DNA of 33,131 nt from an uncultured cyanobacterium (GTDB lineage: Bacteria; Cyanobacteriota; Cyanobacteriia; PCC-6307; Cyanobiaceae), in assembly GCA_903856805.1 (NCBI GenBank), contig CAIOCZ010000048.1, positions 1 through 33,131 on the forward strand, written 5' to 3'. Numbering within the stretch: the stretch's first letter is position 1; every line of letters begins with the position of its first letter. Below are positions 1 to 10,205 of this stretch, piece after piece. The position numbers and the translations under genes are program-made. The notes under the pieces are model-generated. The model had not been told where the DNA came from. It saw only the letters and a list, made by a program, of their open reading frames with translations, and ran no database searches.

Positions 1-207
1 ACGATGGCGCGGCGGTTGATGCGGGAGGAGGGCATCCTGGCCGGCATCTCCTGCGGGGCCGCCACCGTGGCGGCCGTCCGCCTGGCCCAGGAGGAGGCCT
101 TTGCCGGCAAGACGATTGTGGTGGTGCTGCCCGATTCGGGCGAGCGCTATCTCAGTTCCGTGCTGTTTGAGGGGGTGTTCAACGAGAAGGGACTGGCCCC
201 AGGCTGA
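1..207 (+). CDS. cysK: Cysteine synthase A, C-terminal fragment
   Basis: This is the C-terminal 68 residues of a PLP-dependent O-acetylserine sulfhydrylase; the gene runs off the left edge of the window. The enzyme makes cysteine from O-acetylserine and sulfide in the cytoplasm. The visible stretch matches the family's C-terminal part: [14 protein letters not shown], in which the SCGAA segment lies in the fold II PLP pocket, then a strand ending [14 protein letters not shown], then an ending close to the family's usual end. The reading frame is open from base 1 and stops with TGA at 205-207. It converges on the heme peroxidase gene, with a strong hairpin between them. Paralogues such as CysM or cystathionine beta-synthase-like enzymes cannot be fully excluded from a fragment, but the SGERYLS ending favours CysK. 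Confidence 0.9.
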   Translation, partial: TMARRLMREEGILAGISCGAATVAAVRLAQEEAFAGKTIVVVLPDSGERYLSSVLFEGVFNEKGLAPG

Positions 208-240
208 GTCCTGGGACCGTGCTGTGAGTGCAGGGAGGGG

Positions 241-281
241 CCGCTGGGGGCAGGCGGCGGTAGCCGCCGTACCCCCAGCGG
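241..281. terminator. Bidirectional hairpin between convergent cysK and peroxidase genes
   Basis: A 10-bp outer stem (241-250 with 272-281) encloses a perfect 6-bp inner stem (253-258 with 263-268) around a GGTA loop, with small internal bulges between. It fills most of the 81-bp gap between two genes whose stops face each other (207 and 289). There is no T tract on either side, so this is a stem-rich, non-canonical intrinsic terminator or a 3'-end stabiliser. Its placement and symmetry suggest it serves both transcripts. Confidence 0.6.
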
Positions 282-288
282 ACACCGC

Positions 289-3200
289 TCAGATCACCAC
301 CAAATCCGTGGCGACCGGGCGGAAGCCGTTGGTGAAGGTGGCGAACTGCAACGGGGCGACCGGACCCGTGCCATCGGCGTCATACCAGATGTTCCCGGAA
401 TCGCGGTCGAACGCGATGCGGGTGCTGGCGTTAGCGGCGGTGGGTGTGGCTCCCTCCACCCGAACGGTGACGAACTGGGCAGCCGTGACAGAGCCCACTG
501 CGGCAAAGCCTGAGTAGGTGGTCCGGCTGAGAGCCAACCGATCGCCGGCGCTGAAGTCGGTGATCCGGTCGTTGTTCGTGGTGCCGTTGGGGGCGGTGTT
601 GAACAGGAAGGTGTCGGTGCCACCGCCTCCGGTGAGGGAGTCGTTGCCAAGGCCGCCTGCAAGGGAGTCGTTGCCGGCGGTGCCCACCAGGTTGTCGTTG
701 CCGGCGGTGCCGTTGATGATCCCCGGGGCTGGCGGGGGAGGGGTTGGGGTCCCCAGCAGGGCAAAGGAGGCGGCGGTGAGGGGCGCCAGATTGGTCAGGC
801 TGGCGATCGGGAGGGGAACCGCTGCCCCGCTGCCATCGCTGTCGTAGCGAAGGGCTCCGGTGGTGGTGTTGTAGAGCAGCCGTTGGGCGGCGGTGGTGGC
901 CGTGGCCACCCCGGCTCCCGCGAGGAACTCAGCGGCGGTGAGGCTGGTGCCACCACTGAGGGCGGTGTACACGCTGCGATCCAGGCCAATCAGATCGCCG
1001 AGGGCAAAGTCGGTGATCGTTTCGGTGTTGGTGGCCCCGGGGGCCGTGGCCAGAACGAACAGGTCGTTGCCCGCTCCCCCCGAGAGGGTGTCGTTCCCCG
1101 CCAGGCCGTTGATCGTGTCGTTGCCTGCCAGGCCATTGATCAGGTCGTTGGCCGCGGTTCCCACCAGGTTGTCGGGACCGGCGGTGCCGTTGATTCCCGG
1201 TGCTGGGGGCGGGGTTGGGCCGTTGCCCTGCAGGGCGAAGGACGCCGTGGTGAGCGGTGCCAGGTTGGTGAGAGTGGCGAACGACACTGCGGCCGCTGGG
1301 CCCGTGCCGTCGGCGTCATAACGCACGATGCCGCTGCTGGTGTCGTAGAGGATCCGCTGGGGGGCGGCCGTGGCCGCCGTCACCCCAGCTCCTGCAAGGA
1401 ACTCGGCGGCGGTGGGGCTGGCCCCGGCGCTGAGGGCCGTGAACACCGAGCGGTCGAGGGCCATTAGATCACCGGTGGCGAAGTCGGTGATCGTTTCGAT
1501 GTTGGTGGCCGTGAGGGCACTGTTGAACACGAAGCGATCGGCACCAGCCCCCCCGATCATTTGGTCGGCATCGGCGCCCCCGTTGAGGGTGTCGTTGCCG
1601 CCGCCCCCGTTGAGGGTGTCGTTCCCACCGGCGCCATTGAGCTGATCGGCCGCGCCGCCGCCACTGATGGCATTGGCGATGGCGTTGCCCGTGGCCGTGA
1701 ACGCGGCCGTGCCGGTGAACACCAGGGTCTCCAGCTCATTGGCCATGGTGTAAGTCCCCAGGGCGGTGCGCACGGTGTCGAGTCCGCCGCCGGCCAGTTC
1801 GACCACTTGATCGAGGGCGGAATCCACCAGGAAGACATCGTTGCCGGCACCGCCGAGCATGGAATCGTCGCCGGCACCGCCATTGAGGGTGTCGTTGCCG
1901 AGGCCCCCGTCGAGGCTGTCGTTGCCGAGGCCGCCACCGAGGTTGTCGTTGCCGGCCAGGCCATGGGCGCGGTCATCGCCCACCGTGCCGACGAACAGGT
2001 TGCCCAGGGCGTTTCCGTCATAGAGATCACCCACGACGGTGGTGGGCAGGGAGACCAGATTCTCGGGATTGCCCGCTCCATCGGTGAAGCTCACCTGCAG
2101 CCTCAGCATCCGCCCCACCTGGGTTTGGGTGGGAGTGAAGCTGGGACTGTTGGTCCCCACCACGGTCCAGGTGATTCCGTCGAGGGAGGCCTCCCAGGTG
2201 TAGGAGAAGGTGCCCAGTCCGTTCACATCGGCGATGCCGGTGGTGATGGCGGTGACGGCCACTCCCTCCGTGGGACTGGTGTCACTGATGGTGGGCGTGC
2301 CGGTGGCTGCCCCCGCCGGTCGGGGGGCTTGCACATCGCCGTTGGCGAAGCGCAGGATTTCAATGCCGAACAGGGTGTCGCTGCCGTCGGTGCTCAGGGG
2401 ACCAACCACCACGGGCCGGTTGTCGGTGACCGTGACGCTGTTGTCGAGGTTCCTCACCACCGTGTAATCGGCCTGAGCGCCGCTGAAGACGGCGATATCC
2501 ACCCCCGCAGCACCGGGGCGAAGTTCGCGCACGATGCTCAACTGTGACGGCTTGATGCTGCCATTAAGGAGTCGGGCCTGAAAGGTGTTGATGGTGCTGG
2601 CGAATTCCGTGGTGCCATTGGTATTCGTTAAACGAATGCGGGCATCCAGATAGACATCGCCGTGGATGATGTCATCGCCGCCCCGGCCCTCAAGGATGTC
2701 GGAGCCACCGCCGCCGAGGAGGATGTCGCCATTGCTGAAACTGGTGCGCCCCCCCATCAAGGCCGAGAGGCCTGAAATCAGGGCGATGCCCTGGGCATCA
2801 AGAACATTGTTGGCGGCTCCTACGGGGTCATTGTTGACCTGGCCTTTGAGGATGTCATTGCCGTGCCAGCCAGAGAGGCCTTCGACCTCCAGGAATCGAT
2901 CCGCGAAGTCGATGAAGGCACCCGGAGGCAGGAATAAATTAAGAGAAAGATCGGCATTGACGATCTCCGTCGAGTTGGCATACGTCACCCAGTCAAATCC
3001 CCAGGCGCCCCAGCTCTTGTTGATTCCTGTCGTGCCAAACATGATGTCATTGCCCGACTCCGCGTCATAGTCGTCGTTGCCATCCCCAATCAGCACGTCG
3101 TGGCCGATGACGGTGCTGATGCCGAAGGGATCGCCATTGTCACCCTGCAGGAGATCGGCACCCTGGCCACCTTCGATCCAGTCGTCGCCGGCATTGCCGA

Positions 3201-6048
3201 ACACGGTATTGATGCCTGTGCCGGCATACACAAAGTCGTTGCCGAGACCGGCGAAACCTTCGGCATCGCCAACGCCGCCAAAAATGGCATCGGAGCCATC
3301 ACCACCGAAGAGCAAATCAATCCCACCGGAATTGGCAATCACATCATTTCCTTCGCCCCCTTTGATGTTGTCGTCACCGAAGGCATCGGTGAGAATGTCG
3401 TCGCCTACTCCACCGAATAGGAAATCGTTGCCACCGCCCCCTTCCAGGCTGTCGTTGGACTCATCGCCATGCAGCGTGTCGTCCCCTTCTCCGCCGGCCA
3501 GTCGATCCGCGGCAACGGTGCCGCCGAGGAGCACATGCTCTACGCCGCCATAGCGAATGGTGCCATTGGCCGCTCGCGTCAGCAGGGCGGTTTCGTTGTA
3601 AGGGGTTAACGGATCATCGAGGATCGCGCCGGTGGTCCCCAGTCGACTCGCCTCAAACAGATAGGTGGGGCTGGAGAACACATCCCCCGGCAGGTGGCGG
3701 GCGGTGGAGTTACGGCTGATGATGTCGCCGAAGGTCTGTTCCTCCAGCTGGGTGAGCACATTGAGCCCAGCGGTACGGGAGAGGTAGTAGAACCGGTCGT
3801 GGTTCTGGAGATGGAGCATCTGGGTTCCGAACACATAGGCAAAGGAGGAACCGAGCATGCCGCCAAAGGGTTGGAGCTTTTCTGCTAATCCCCCGATCCA
3901 GAAATCGATCAGTTCCACCCCTCCCAGGGCTCCGCCTGCATAGGCACCCGTGGCATTCAGGAAGGCTTGGGCATCCAGGTTGCCGAGGGCCGCCGAATCG
4001 AGCAGCGCCTGGGCCGCGGTTCTGCGGGCCGCATCCGTGGTGGCGGCGAGGATCGTGGCGTGGGTGCCGTAGGCGGCGATGAAATTGACCAGCGACTCCC
4101 CGTGCTTGATGTTGACGGCAAAGTCGTTCCAGCTGGTGTAAGGAACCAGGGCTGGATTGCTGGTGTCATTGAAAAAGGCGCGTCGGGCGGCGTTGAGTCC
4201 AGGCACGCCGGTTTCACGCCCCCGTGCCAGGTTGAGGGCCCCTAAATCCAGGGGCAGTCCCACCAGGCCATTGTGCAGCGACTCGGTGATGAATTCATCG
4301 ATCTCGTTGCCCACCTGGCGGCTCATGCCGGTGGCAATGCTGCCGACGGCGGCTTTGGTGTCAACTCCACTGGCCTGGAAGGCCACGGGGTTGAGGAAGG
4401 CATCAATCAGCCGCATCGGCACGGAGCTCCCGGTGCCGGGATCGATGCGATCGACGGTGTCGGTGAGCATCGAGTGGCCAAAGCGATACACAACATTGGC
4501 AAATTCCGACATGATGGCCGGGTCTACCGTGCTGTTGTAGCCGCTGAAGATTTCGAGTGAGGGTAGAAGTTTACGGGCGAATTCTTCAAAGACAAGATGC
4601 TGATATTGCATCTCATTGGGGAACCGTGCCGCCTGGAATAGGCGTTCGCCGTTCCAGGACAGGGCGGCAATCTGGACGGGGGTGACCGGCAGGGCCGTCA
4701 CCGGTGTCAGCAGCCATTGGTTGAGGAAGGCCAGGTCGGCGCTGGCCAGGATCACCTCCTTGGAGTGGGCCAGCAAGCGATTGTGTTCCGAGTGGAACAC
4801 GCTGTGTAGGGCGGTGAGGGCAATGTTTTCGTTGCCACGGCCATCCCCGGTGACATAGTGACGATCCAGCAGTTCGTTGTCGTAGGTGCCGGCCGGTTGG
4901 ATTGTTGCGGCGGTACTCACCAGGAGGTCCGCATCCGCCACTTCGGTGGGATCGGGTTTGGCGTTGTGGGCGATGTCATCCAGGAAGGCATGACCAGTGC
5001 GCAGGGCCCCTTCGGTGCTCACTGGCGTGGTGCGGTTGCCCTCCAGGGTGGAGCCATCCAGCAGAACTAACTGGGGAAGCCCGTTGACGCCGGGGATGAA
5101 GTTGCCGAACGAATCGGTGAGGATCATCGGCCCGTTCAGCACATCCTGGTCGGTCAGGTTGATCCCCAGGAGGGTGCGGGCCTGGGCCTTCACCTCGCCC
5201 CAGTTAGCGATCGATCCGGGCACGGCGCCATCCAGCAGGGCGCCGGTGCTGCGCACCCGGCCCTCCTGCACCGCATAGGCGCGCAGAAACACCTGATGGG
5301 CGGGATGGGAGGTGTAGGTCTGGTTTTGATCGATCCAGGGCGTGGTTTGGTTGGCATAGGTGCGGGTGTCGTCGGCGGTGCCGGCCACGCCATCGGGGCC
5401 TGGATCGAGCCCTTCCACCTGGGCCCGGGTCAACACCATGAAGTTGTTGGGACTCCCCGGCACGAAGAGGGGATCGTCCGATGCCAGGGGGACCATCACG
5501 GCACCGTTGCCACCTTTGCCGATCAGATCGAGGCCGTGATCGAAGAACTGACCAAAAATTGTGAACAGCGAGTTGTAAGGCGCTGAGAGCCCCGCATCGG
5601 GAGCCACATTCGGCACCAGCAGGGTGCCGTCGGAGGAGACGGGGGCGGTGACGCCACCGGCGACGGCCACGGCCGCTGGATTGCTGACCGTCTGGGTGGA
5701 GATCAGATTGCTGATGCTGCGCACGGCGCCGTCGAAGACCACCCCATTCAGCTGGGTGTAGGACGAGGGACTGCCCACCGTGAGGGGGCCTGGCCCATCG
5801 GGATCAAATGGGGCGGCCTGGGCCTGGCGCCACTGCTGGGGGAGGCGATTGGGCATCGCCCGATCGGCCGAGCCGAACAGCTCCTGGCCGGGCACCACGT
5901 TGTTGTTGATCCCCTGCACGGTGCGCAGGCCATAGGGCAGCAGGGGATTGCCGTTGAGCTGGGCGAGGGGGTCAGCTCCTGCGGTCTGGGCTTCCGCCAG
6001 AGCGATCTGCTGAAGGATGAACTGGAGGTCGTGCTTGACGAGCTTCAT
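289..6048 (-). CDS. Giant RTX-type animal heme peroxidase (peroxinectin-like)
   Basis: This 1919-residue protein is probably secreted and oxidises substrates with hydrogen peroxide. The N-terminal part (about residues 130-820) is an animal-type heme peroxidase domain with a complete active site. FGQFFDHGLD supplies the heme-linking Asp170 and distal His171. GDGRGNEN supplies the distal Arg404 and second heme-linking Glu407. VVYRFGHSM supplies the proximal His525. Gly172 stands where myeloperoxidase has a calcium-ligand Asp. RTX nonapeptides (GGxGxDxLx type) follow at about 850-1010 and 1355-1405, with an Ig-like segment at about 1255-1335. Three serralysin-C-terminal-like modules end the protein. 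There is no N-terminal signal peptide, which fits type I secretion of RTX proteins; no ABC transporter or membrane-fusion gene is in the window. I chose the ATG at 6048 (MKLVKHDLQFILQQI); an upstream GTG at 6129 would add 27 proline-rich residues. No clear Shine-Dalgarno is visible. Confidence 0.9.
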   Translation of the reverse strand: MKLVKHDLQFILQQIALAEAQTAGADPLAQLNGNPLLPYGLRTVQGINNNVVPGQELFGSADRAMPNRLPQQWRQAQAAPFDPDGPGPLTVGSPSSYTQLNGVVFDGAVRSISNLISTQTVSNPAAVAVAGGVTAPVSSDGTLLVPNVAPDAGLSAPYNSLFTIFGQFFDHGLDLIGKGGNGAVMVPLASDDPLFVPGSPNNFMVLTRAQVEGLDPGPDGVAGTADDTRTYANQTTPWIDQNQTYTSHPAHQVFLRAYAVQEGRVRSTGALLDGAVPGSIANWGEVKAQARTLLGINLTDQDVLNGPMILTDSFGNFIPGVNGLPQLVLLDGSTLEGNRTTPVSTEGALRTGHAFLDDIAHNAKPDPTEVADADLLVSTAATIQPAGTYDNELLDRHYVTGDGRGNENIALTALHSVFHSEHNRLLAHSKEVILASADLAFLNQWLLTPVTALPVTPVQIAALSWNGERLFQAARFPNEMQYQHLVFEEFARKLLPSLEIFSGYNSTVDPAIMSEFANVVYRFGHSMLTDTVDRIDPGTGSSVPMRLIDAFLNPVAFQASGVDTKAAVGSIATGMSRQVGNEIDEFITESLHNGLVGLPLDLGALNLARGRETGVPGLNAARRAFFNDTSNPALVPYTSWNDFAVNIKHGESLVNFIAAYGTHATILAATTDAARRTAAQALLDSAALGNLDAQAFLNATGAYAGGALGGVELIDFWIGGLAEKLQPFGGMLGSSFAYVFGTQMLHLQNHDRFYYLSRTAGLNVLTQLEEQTFGDIISRNSTARHLPGDVFSSPTYLFEASRLGTTGAILDDPLTPYNETALLTRAANGTIRYGGVEHVLLGGTVAADRLAGGEGDDTLHGDESNDSLEGGGGNDFLFGGVGDDILTDAFGDDNIKGGEGNDVIANSGGIDLLFGGDGSDAIFGGVGDAEGFAGLGNDFVYAGTGINTVFGNAGDDWIEGGQGADLLQGDNGDPFGISTVIGHDVLIGDGNDDYDAESGNDIMFGTTGINKSWGAWGFDWVTYANSTEIVNADLSLNLFLPPGAFIDFADRFLEVEGLSGWHGNDILKGQVNNDPVGAANNVLDAQGIALISGLSALMGGRTSFSNGDILLGGGGSDILEGRGGDDIIHGDVYLDARIRLTNTNGTTEFASTINTFQARLLNGSIKPSQLSIVRELRPGAAGVDIAVFSGAQADYTVVRNLDNSVTVTDNRPVVVGPLSTDGSDTLFGIEILRFANGDVQAPRPAGAATGTPTISDTSPTEGVAVTAITTGIADVNGLGTFSYTWEASLDGITWTVVGTNSPSFTPTQTQVGRMLRLQVSFTDGAGNPENLVSLPTTVVGDLYDGNALGNLFVGTVGDDRAHGLAGNDNLGGGLGNDSLDGGLGNDTLNGGAGDDSMLGGAGNDVFLVDSALDQVVELAGGGLDTVRTALGTYTMANELETLVFTGTAAFTATGNAIANAISGGGAADQLNGAGGNDTLNGGGGNDTLNGGADADQMIGGAGADRFVFNSALTATNIETITDFATGDLMALDRSVFTALSAGASPTAAEFLAGAGVTAATAAPQRILYDTSSGIVRYDADGTGPAAAVSFATLTNLAPLTTASFALQGNGPTPPPAPGINGTAGPDNLVGTAANDLINGLAGNDTINGLAGNDTLSGGAGNDLFVLATAPGATNTETITDFALGDLIGLDRSVYTALSGGTSLTAAEFLAGAGVATATTAAQRLLYNTTTGALRYDSDGSGAAVPLPIASLTNLAPLTAASFALLGTPTPPPPAPGIINGTAGNDNLVGTAGNDSLAGGLGNDSLTGGGGTDTFLFNTAPNGTTNNDRITDFSAGDRLALSRTTYSGFAAVGSVTAAQFVTVRVEGATPTAANASTRIAFDRDSGNIWYDADGTGPVAPLQFATFTNGFRPVATDLVVI
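292..615 (-). repeat. C-terminal serralysin-like module, copy 3
   Basis: This is the third and most diverged copy of a roughly 105-residue module in the RTX peroxidase. It runs from an F-LFN start through RITDFSAGDRLALSR to WYDADGTGP and the end of the protein. It keeps the order of landmarks in copies 1 and 2 (ITDF-GD, TAAQF, R-A-D, YDADGTG) but has lost their near-identical wording. It carries the C-terminus, where type I secretion signals normally lie. Confidence 0.75.
754..1065 (-). repeat. C-terminal serralysin-like module, copy 2
   Basis: This copy is close to copy 1: ETITDFALGDLIGLDRSV, TAAEFLAGAG, QRLLY and LTNLAPLTAASFAL all have near-identical partners there. Short RTX repeats and a proline-rich linker precede the next copy. 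The spacing between starts of copies 1 and 2 is about 474 bp, and between 2 and 3 about 450 bp. This indicates tandem duplication of a whole module plus linker plus RTX unit. Confidence 0.8.
1228..1539 (-). repeat. C-terminal serralysin-like module, copy 1
   Basis: This is the first of three tandem modules. Landmarks are ETITDFATGDLMALDRSV, TAAEFLAGAG, QRILY, RYDADGTG and LTNLAPLTTASFAL. Similarity to copy 2 is obvious at the protein level and in parts at the DNA level, so the array is a plausible site for unit gain or loss. Confidence 0.8.
1840..1992 (-). repeat. RTX calcium-binding nonapeptide block 2
   Basis: Consecutive G-N-D-x-L-x-G-G type units are encoded here, read on the minus strand (for example LGNDSLDGG, LGNDTLNGG, AGDDSMLGG). 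Such units form a calcium-stabilised beta-roll outside the cell. The block lies between the Ig-like segment and the C-terminal modules. Confidence 0.8.
3025..3498 (-). repeat. RTX calcium-binding nonapeptide block 1
   Basis: This is the main RTX array, just after the peroxidase domain. It starts with LAGGEGDDTLHG and continues with units such as GGGGNDFLFGG and GGEGNDVIANS. Several units are imperfect, with insertions between glycine-rich turns, so the beta-roll is probably interrupted. Confidence 0.8.
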
Positions 6049-6447
6049 GGGAAACGGTCGATCGGGAGGTGAGATCGGGGGCCTGGGGGCCAGCCCCTGA
6101 GGGAGCGGCAGTGGCTCGCCGGAAGCCACCTGAATGGCGACTTAGAAATCACCAGAAATTCACCCTAGTGCAAATGTGGTCAAAACGACCCCCTCGCGCT
6201 CAGGCGAAAACCAATGCGCCTTTCAGTCGTTTTCACTTGCTTGATTGCTGAATTTAAGATTTTTTTCAGCTTTCTTCGCTGGGAGCTGGCCTTGTGGCTG
6301 CCCTTTCGTTGGTTTCTGGCCCGCCTGGGGGGTCTGGCCGCAAGAGGCCCTCAAGGCACCGATTCCCGATCCAGTCCCTTGAGGTTTAAGCTTTTATTAA
6401 TCTTGGAGAGGTCGGGGCCCCGTGCCCCGTGGCATCTCCGGGAGCCC
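6049..6447. other. 399-bp gap between gor and the peroxidase gene
   Basis: I see no gene here. The gap should hold the peroxidase promoter and the gor 3' end, both on the minus strand. It is clearly richer in A and T than its surroundings (for example around 6250-6272 and 6385-6402). It contains a perfect 8-bp inverted repeat (CCTCAAGG at 6349-6356 with CCTTGAGG at 6377-6384, 20-nt spacer) and a 10-bp palindrome CGGGGCCCCG at 6413-6422. A weak minus-strand TTGACC at 6178-6183 lacks a convincing -10 partner. No T-tract terminator for gor is visible. Confidence 0.5.
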
Positions 6448-7848
6448 TCAGCCGGGCATCGTCACGAATTCTTCGGCCACGGAGGGATGGAGCGCCATGG
6501 TGCGGTCAAAGTCCGCCTTGGTGGCCCCCATGCCGATGGCGATCGCCGCCATCTGGATGATCTCGGCGCTGTGGTCGCCCACCATGTGGCAACCCAGCAC
6601 CCGATCGGAGCCGTTCTCCACCACCAGTTTGAGCACCACCTGGGGACCCCGCTTGGGCAGGGCCTGGGCCATCGGCCGGAAGCGGGCGCGGTGGACGCGA
6701 ATCGCCTCCGCGCCGTAGGTGGCGATGGCGGCCTCTTCGCTCAGGCCCACCGTGGCCAGCTCCGGGTGGGTGAACACCGCACTGGCCACGAGGTGGTGAT
6801 CCACCTGGCGGAGCCGGCCGCCGTAGCAACTGTCAGCAAAGGCGCGCCCCTCATCGATGGCCACCGGCGTCAGCGTGATTCGCTCGGTCACGTCTCCGAC
6901 GGCGTAGATGTGGGGTTGGTTGGTGCGCTGGTTGCCATCCACCGGCAGGCGCCCGTCCAGGGTCAATACGCCTGCAGCCGCCAGGTTGAGTCCCTCCAGG
7001 AAGGGGCGCCGGCCGGTGGCCAACAGTACGCCTCCGACCTGGAGGGGATCGGCGCAGGAGGGGGCGCCGCCCTCCAGGGTGACCCTCAGATCCCCCGGCT
7101 CGCCATCGATGGCGCCGGGGCGGCAGCCGAAGCGCAGATCGATACCGTCGTCGATCATCGCCGCAGCGATTGCCTCACTCAGCTCCCGATCGAAGCCCCG
7201 CAGCAGGTGATCGCCGCGCACCAGCTGGATCACCTCCACGCCGAGCCCCCGCAGAATGCAGGCGAACTCACAGGCGATGTAGCCCGCCCCCACCACCACC
7301 ATCCGTGCCGGGAGCTGGTCCAGCTCAAACAGATCGTCGCTCACCCAGCCCAGGGCAGCGCCGGGAATGGCCGGTCGCTGGGGACGGCCGCCCACCGCCA
7401 CCAACAGACGCTCGCCCCGCAAGGGCCGCCGGCCGCCATCGCTCTGGATGGCCTCCACATGGTGGGGATCAAGAAAACGGCCCCAGCCGGGCACCAGGGT
7501 CACCCCGGCCTTGGCTAGTAGGGCGATGTGCAGCTGGTTGAGCCGATCGACCTCGGCACGCACGTTGCGCAGCAGGGTGGCCGGTTCGCAGCGCACCCCC
7601 TCCAGCTGCCAGCCATAGCTGGCCGCATCCTCCAGCTGCTGGCGAAAGGCGGCGCCGTACACCAAGAGTTTCTTGGGCACGCAACCGCGGATCACGCAGG
7701 TGCCCCCCACCCGGTCCCCCTCCACGATCGCCACCCGGGCGCCGTAGCCGGCGGCCCGCTTGGCGGCGGCCAGCCCACCGGAGCCGGCGCCGATCACCAC
7801 CAGATCAAAATTGTCACTGGCGGGAACGGCAAGGGGGGAGGCGGTCAT
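6448..7848 (-). CDS. gor: Glutathione reductase (NADPH)
   Basis: This 466-residue FAD/NADPH disulfide reductase regenerates reduced glutathione in the cytoplasm. From the ATG at 7848: the FAD dinucleotide motif GAGSGG (20-25); the redox-active pair in GGTCVIRGCVPKK (Cys51, Cys56); the NADPH-binding motif GAGYIACEFA, followed by arginines in QLVRGDHLLRGFD that suit NADPH; a second FAD segment ending YAVGDV; and the C-terminal catalytic LHPSVAEE with the active-site His. The length is normal for the family. The reading frame stays open upstream to a TTG at 7986, adding 46 codons of pentapeptide-repeat sequence that are not part of known glutathione reductases, so I start at the ATG. It lies downstream of the amt-PII terminator. 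No good Shine-Dalgarno is visible. Confidence 0.92.
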   Translation of the reverse strand: MTASPLAVPASDNFDLVVIGAGSGGLAAAKRAAGYGARVAIVEGDRVGGTCVIRGCVPKKLLVYGAAFRQQLEDAASYGWQLEGVRCEPATLLRNVRAEVDRLNQLHIALLAKAGVTLVPGWGRFLDPHHVEAIQSDGGRRPLRGERLLVAVGGRPQRPAIPGAALGWVSDDLFELDQLPARMVVVGAGYIACEFACILRGLGVEVIQLVRGDHLLRGFDRELSEAIAAAMIDDGIDLRFGCRPGAIDGEPGDLRVTLEGGAPSCADPLQVGGVLLATGRRPFLEGLNLAAAGVLTLDGRLPVDGNQRTNQPHIYAVGDVTERITLTPVAIDEGRAFADSCYGGRLRQVDHHLVASAVFTHPELATVGLSEEAAIATYGAEAIRVHRARFRPMAQALPKRGPQVVLKLVVENGSDRVLGCHMVGDHSAEIIQMAAIAIGMGATKADFDRTMALHPSVAEEFVTMPG

Positions 7849-7995
7849 GACGCGTGCGGGGGGGAACGGGGGAGCACGGAGCGTGCTGCCCTCCAGGAAG
7901 GCTCCCTCCAGATTGGCCCCCCCCAGGTCCGTGTCGCGCAGATCGCAGCCCCCTCGATCGCTGCCCTGCAGATCGGCTCCTTGCAATGGGGCCCT
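7849..7995 (-). pseudogene. Pentapeptide-repeat remnant or leader fused in frame to gor
   Basis: Read in the gor frame, this stretch gives eight consecutive five-residue units: APLQG, ADLQG, SDRGG, CDLRD, TDLGG, ANLEG, AFLEG, STLRA. A short proline-rich tail then leads into the gor ATG. A(D/N)LxG is the signature of the pentapeptide-repeat beta-helix. The only ordinary start in frame is TTG at 7986, inside the first unit, and the PII terminator lies just upstream. It is therefore either the decayed 3' end of a pentapeptide-repeat gene, a translated leader, or a real N-terminal extension of gor. I favour a remnant. Confidence 0.5.
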
Positions 7996-8025
7996 TGACG
8001 TAGGGCCAAGCTGAGGTGGCGTCGC

Positions 8026-8057
8026 AAAAAAACCTCCTCGGCCGTAGGCCCAGGAGG
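8026..8057 (-). terminator. Rho-independent terminator of the amt-PII operon
   Basis: On the minus strand, CCTCCT pairs with AGGAGG (8052-8057 with 8033-8038) and GGCC with GGCC, around a three-base loop (8044-8046) with one G-G mismatch. Seven Ts follow directly (8026-8032). It sits about 33 bp after the PII stop codon and before gor, and is the clearest intrinsic terminator in the window. Confidence 0.9.
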
Positions 8058-8090
8058 GGGGAATGGAGAACGTAACTGGGAGGAAACGCC

Positions 8091-9912
<1,822 letters not shown>

Positions 9913-10205
9913 TGGGGATGCGCCTCTCCAAAGTTCACCAAGCTACACTGATGCCTGGCTTGCACCTCCTCTGTAGCTGTCGAAACAGATTCTTCGATCG
10001 CTGCAGCAAATCCTCCCTGGCTTGGTTGCCACTCCGCAGCCTCATGGCTCCTCAGTGCTTCTCGCTTCCCCCTGATTGCAGCCGCCGGAACCGCCGTAGT
10101 TTGCGATTCCTGGGTCGGGGGGACCTTGTCTTGAGGCCTCCCCTCTGATGTGCGTCCTAGAGATGGAGCCACCGCTGCCCCGAGCCCGTGTCCCTGTCGT
10201 CCACC
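9913..10205. promoter_or_regulatory. Divergent promoter region of amt and the GST gene
   Basis: This 293-bp gap holds no supported gene. It should contain both promoters. Two imperfect NtcA-like GT-N10-AC sequences are visible: 9933-9946, too close to the amt start to be a usual activator site, and 9973-9986 (minus strand GTTTCGACAGCTAC), about 61 bp upstream of the ATG. Neither has the strict GTA-N8-TAC form nor a well-spaced -10 element. The remainder shows no convincing structure. Confidence 0.35.

Noticed and set aside
289-3500. CRISPR-like regular repeats
   Set aside because: The short repeats encode RTX glycine-aspartate units in one frame and have no constant repeat plus unique spacers.
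6049-6129. 27-codon N-terminal extension of the peroxidase from a GTG
   Set aside because: The stretch is proline-rich with no family resemblance, whereas MKLVKHDLQFILQQI at the ATG looks like a natural start.
9933-9986. NtcA binding sites upstream of amt
   Set aside because: Only GT-N10-AC matches are present, one overlapping the ribosome-binding area and the other without a properly spaced -10 element. This is too weak to claim as a site.
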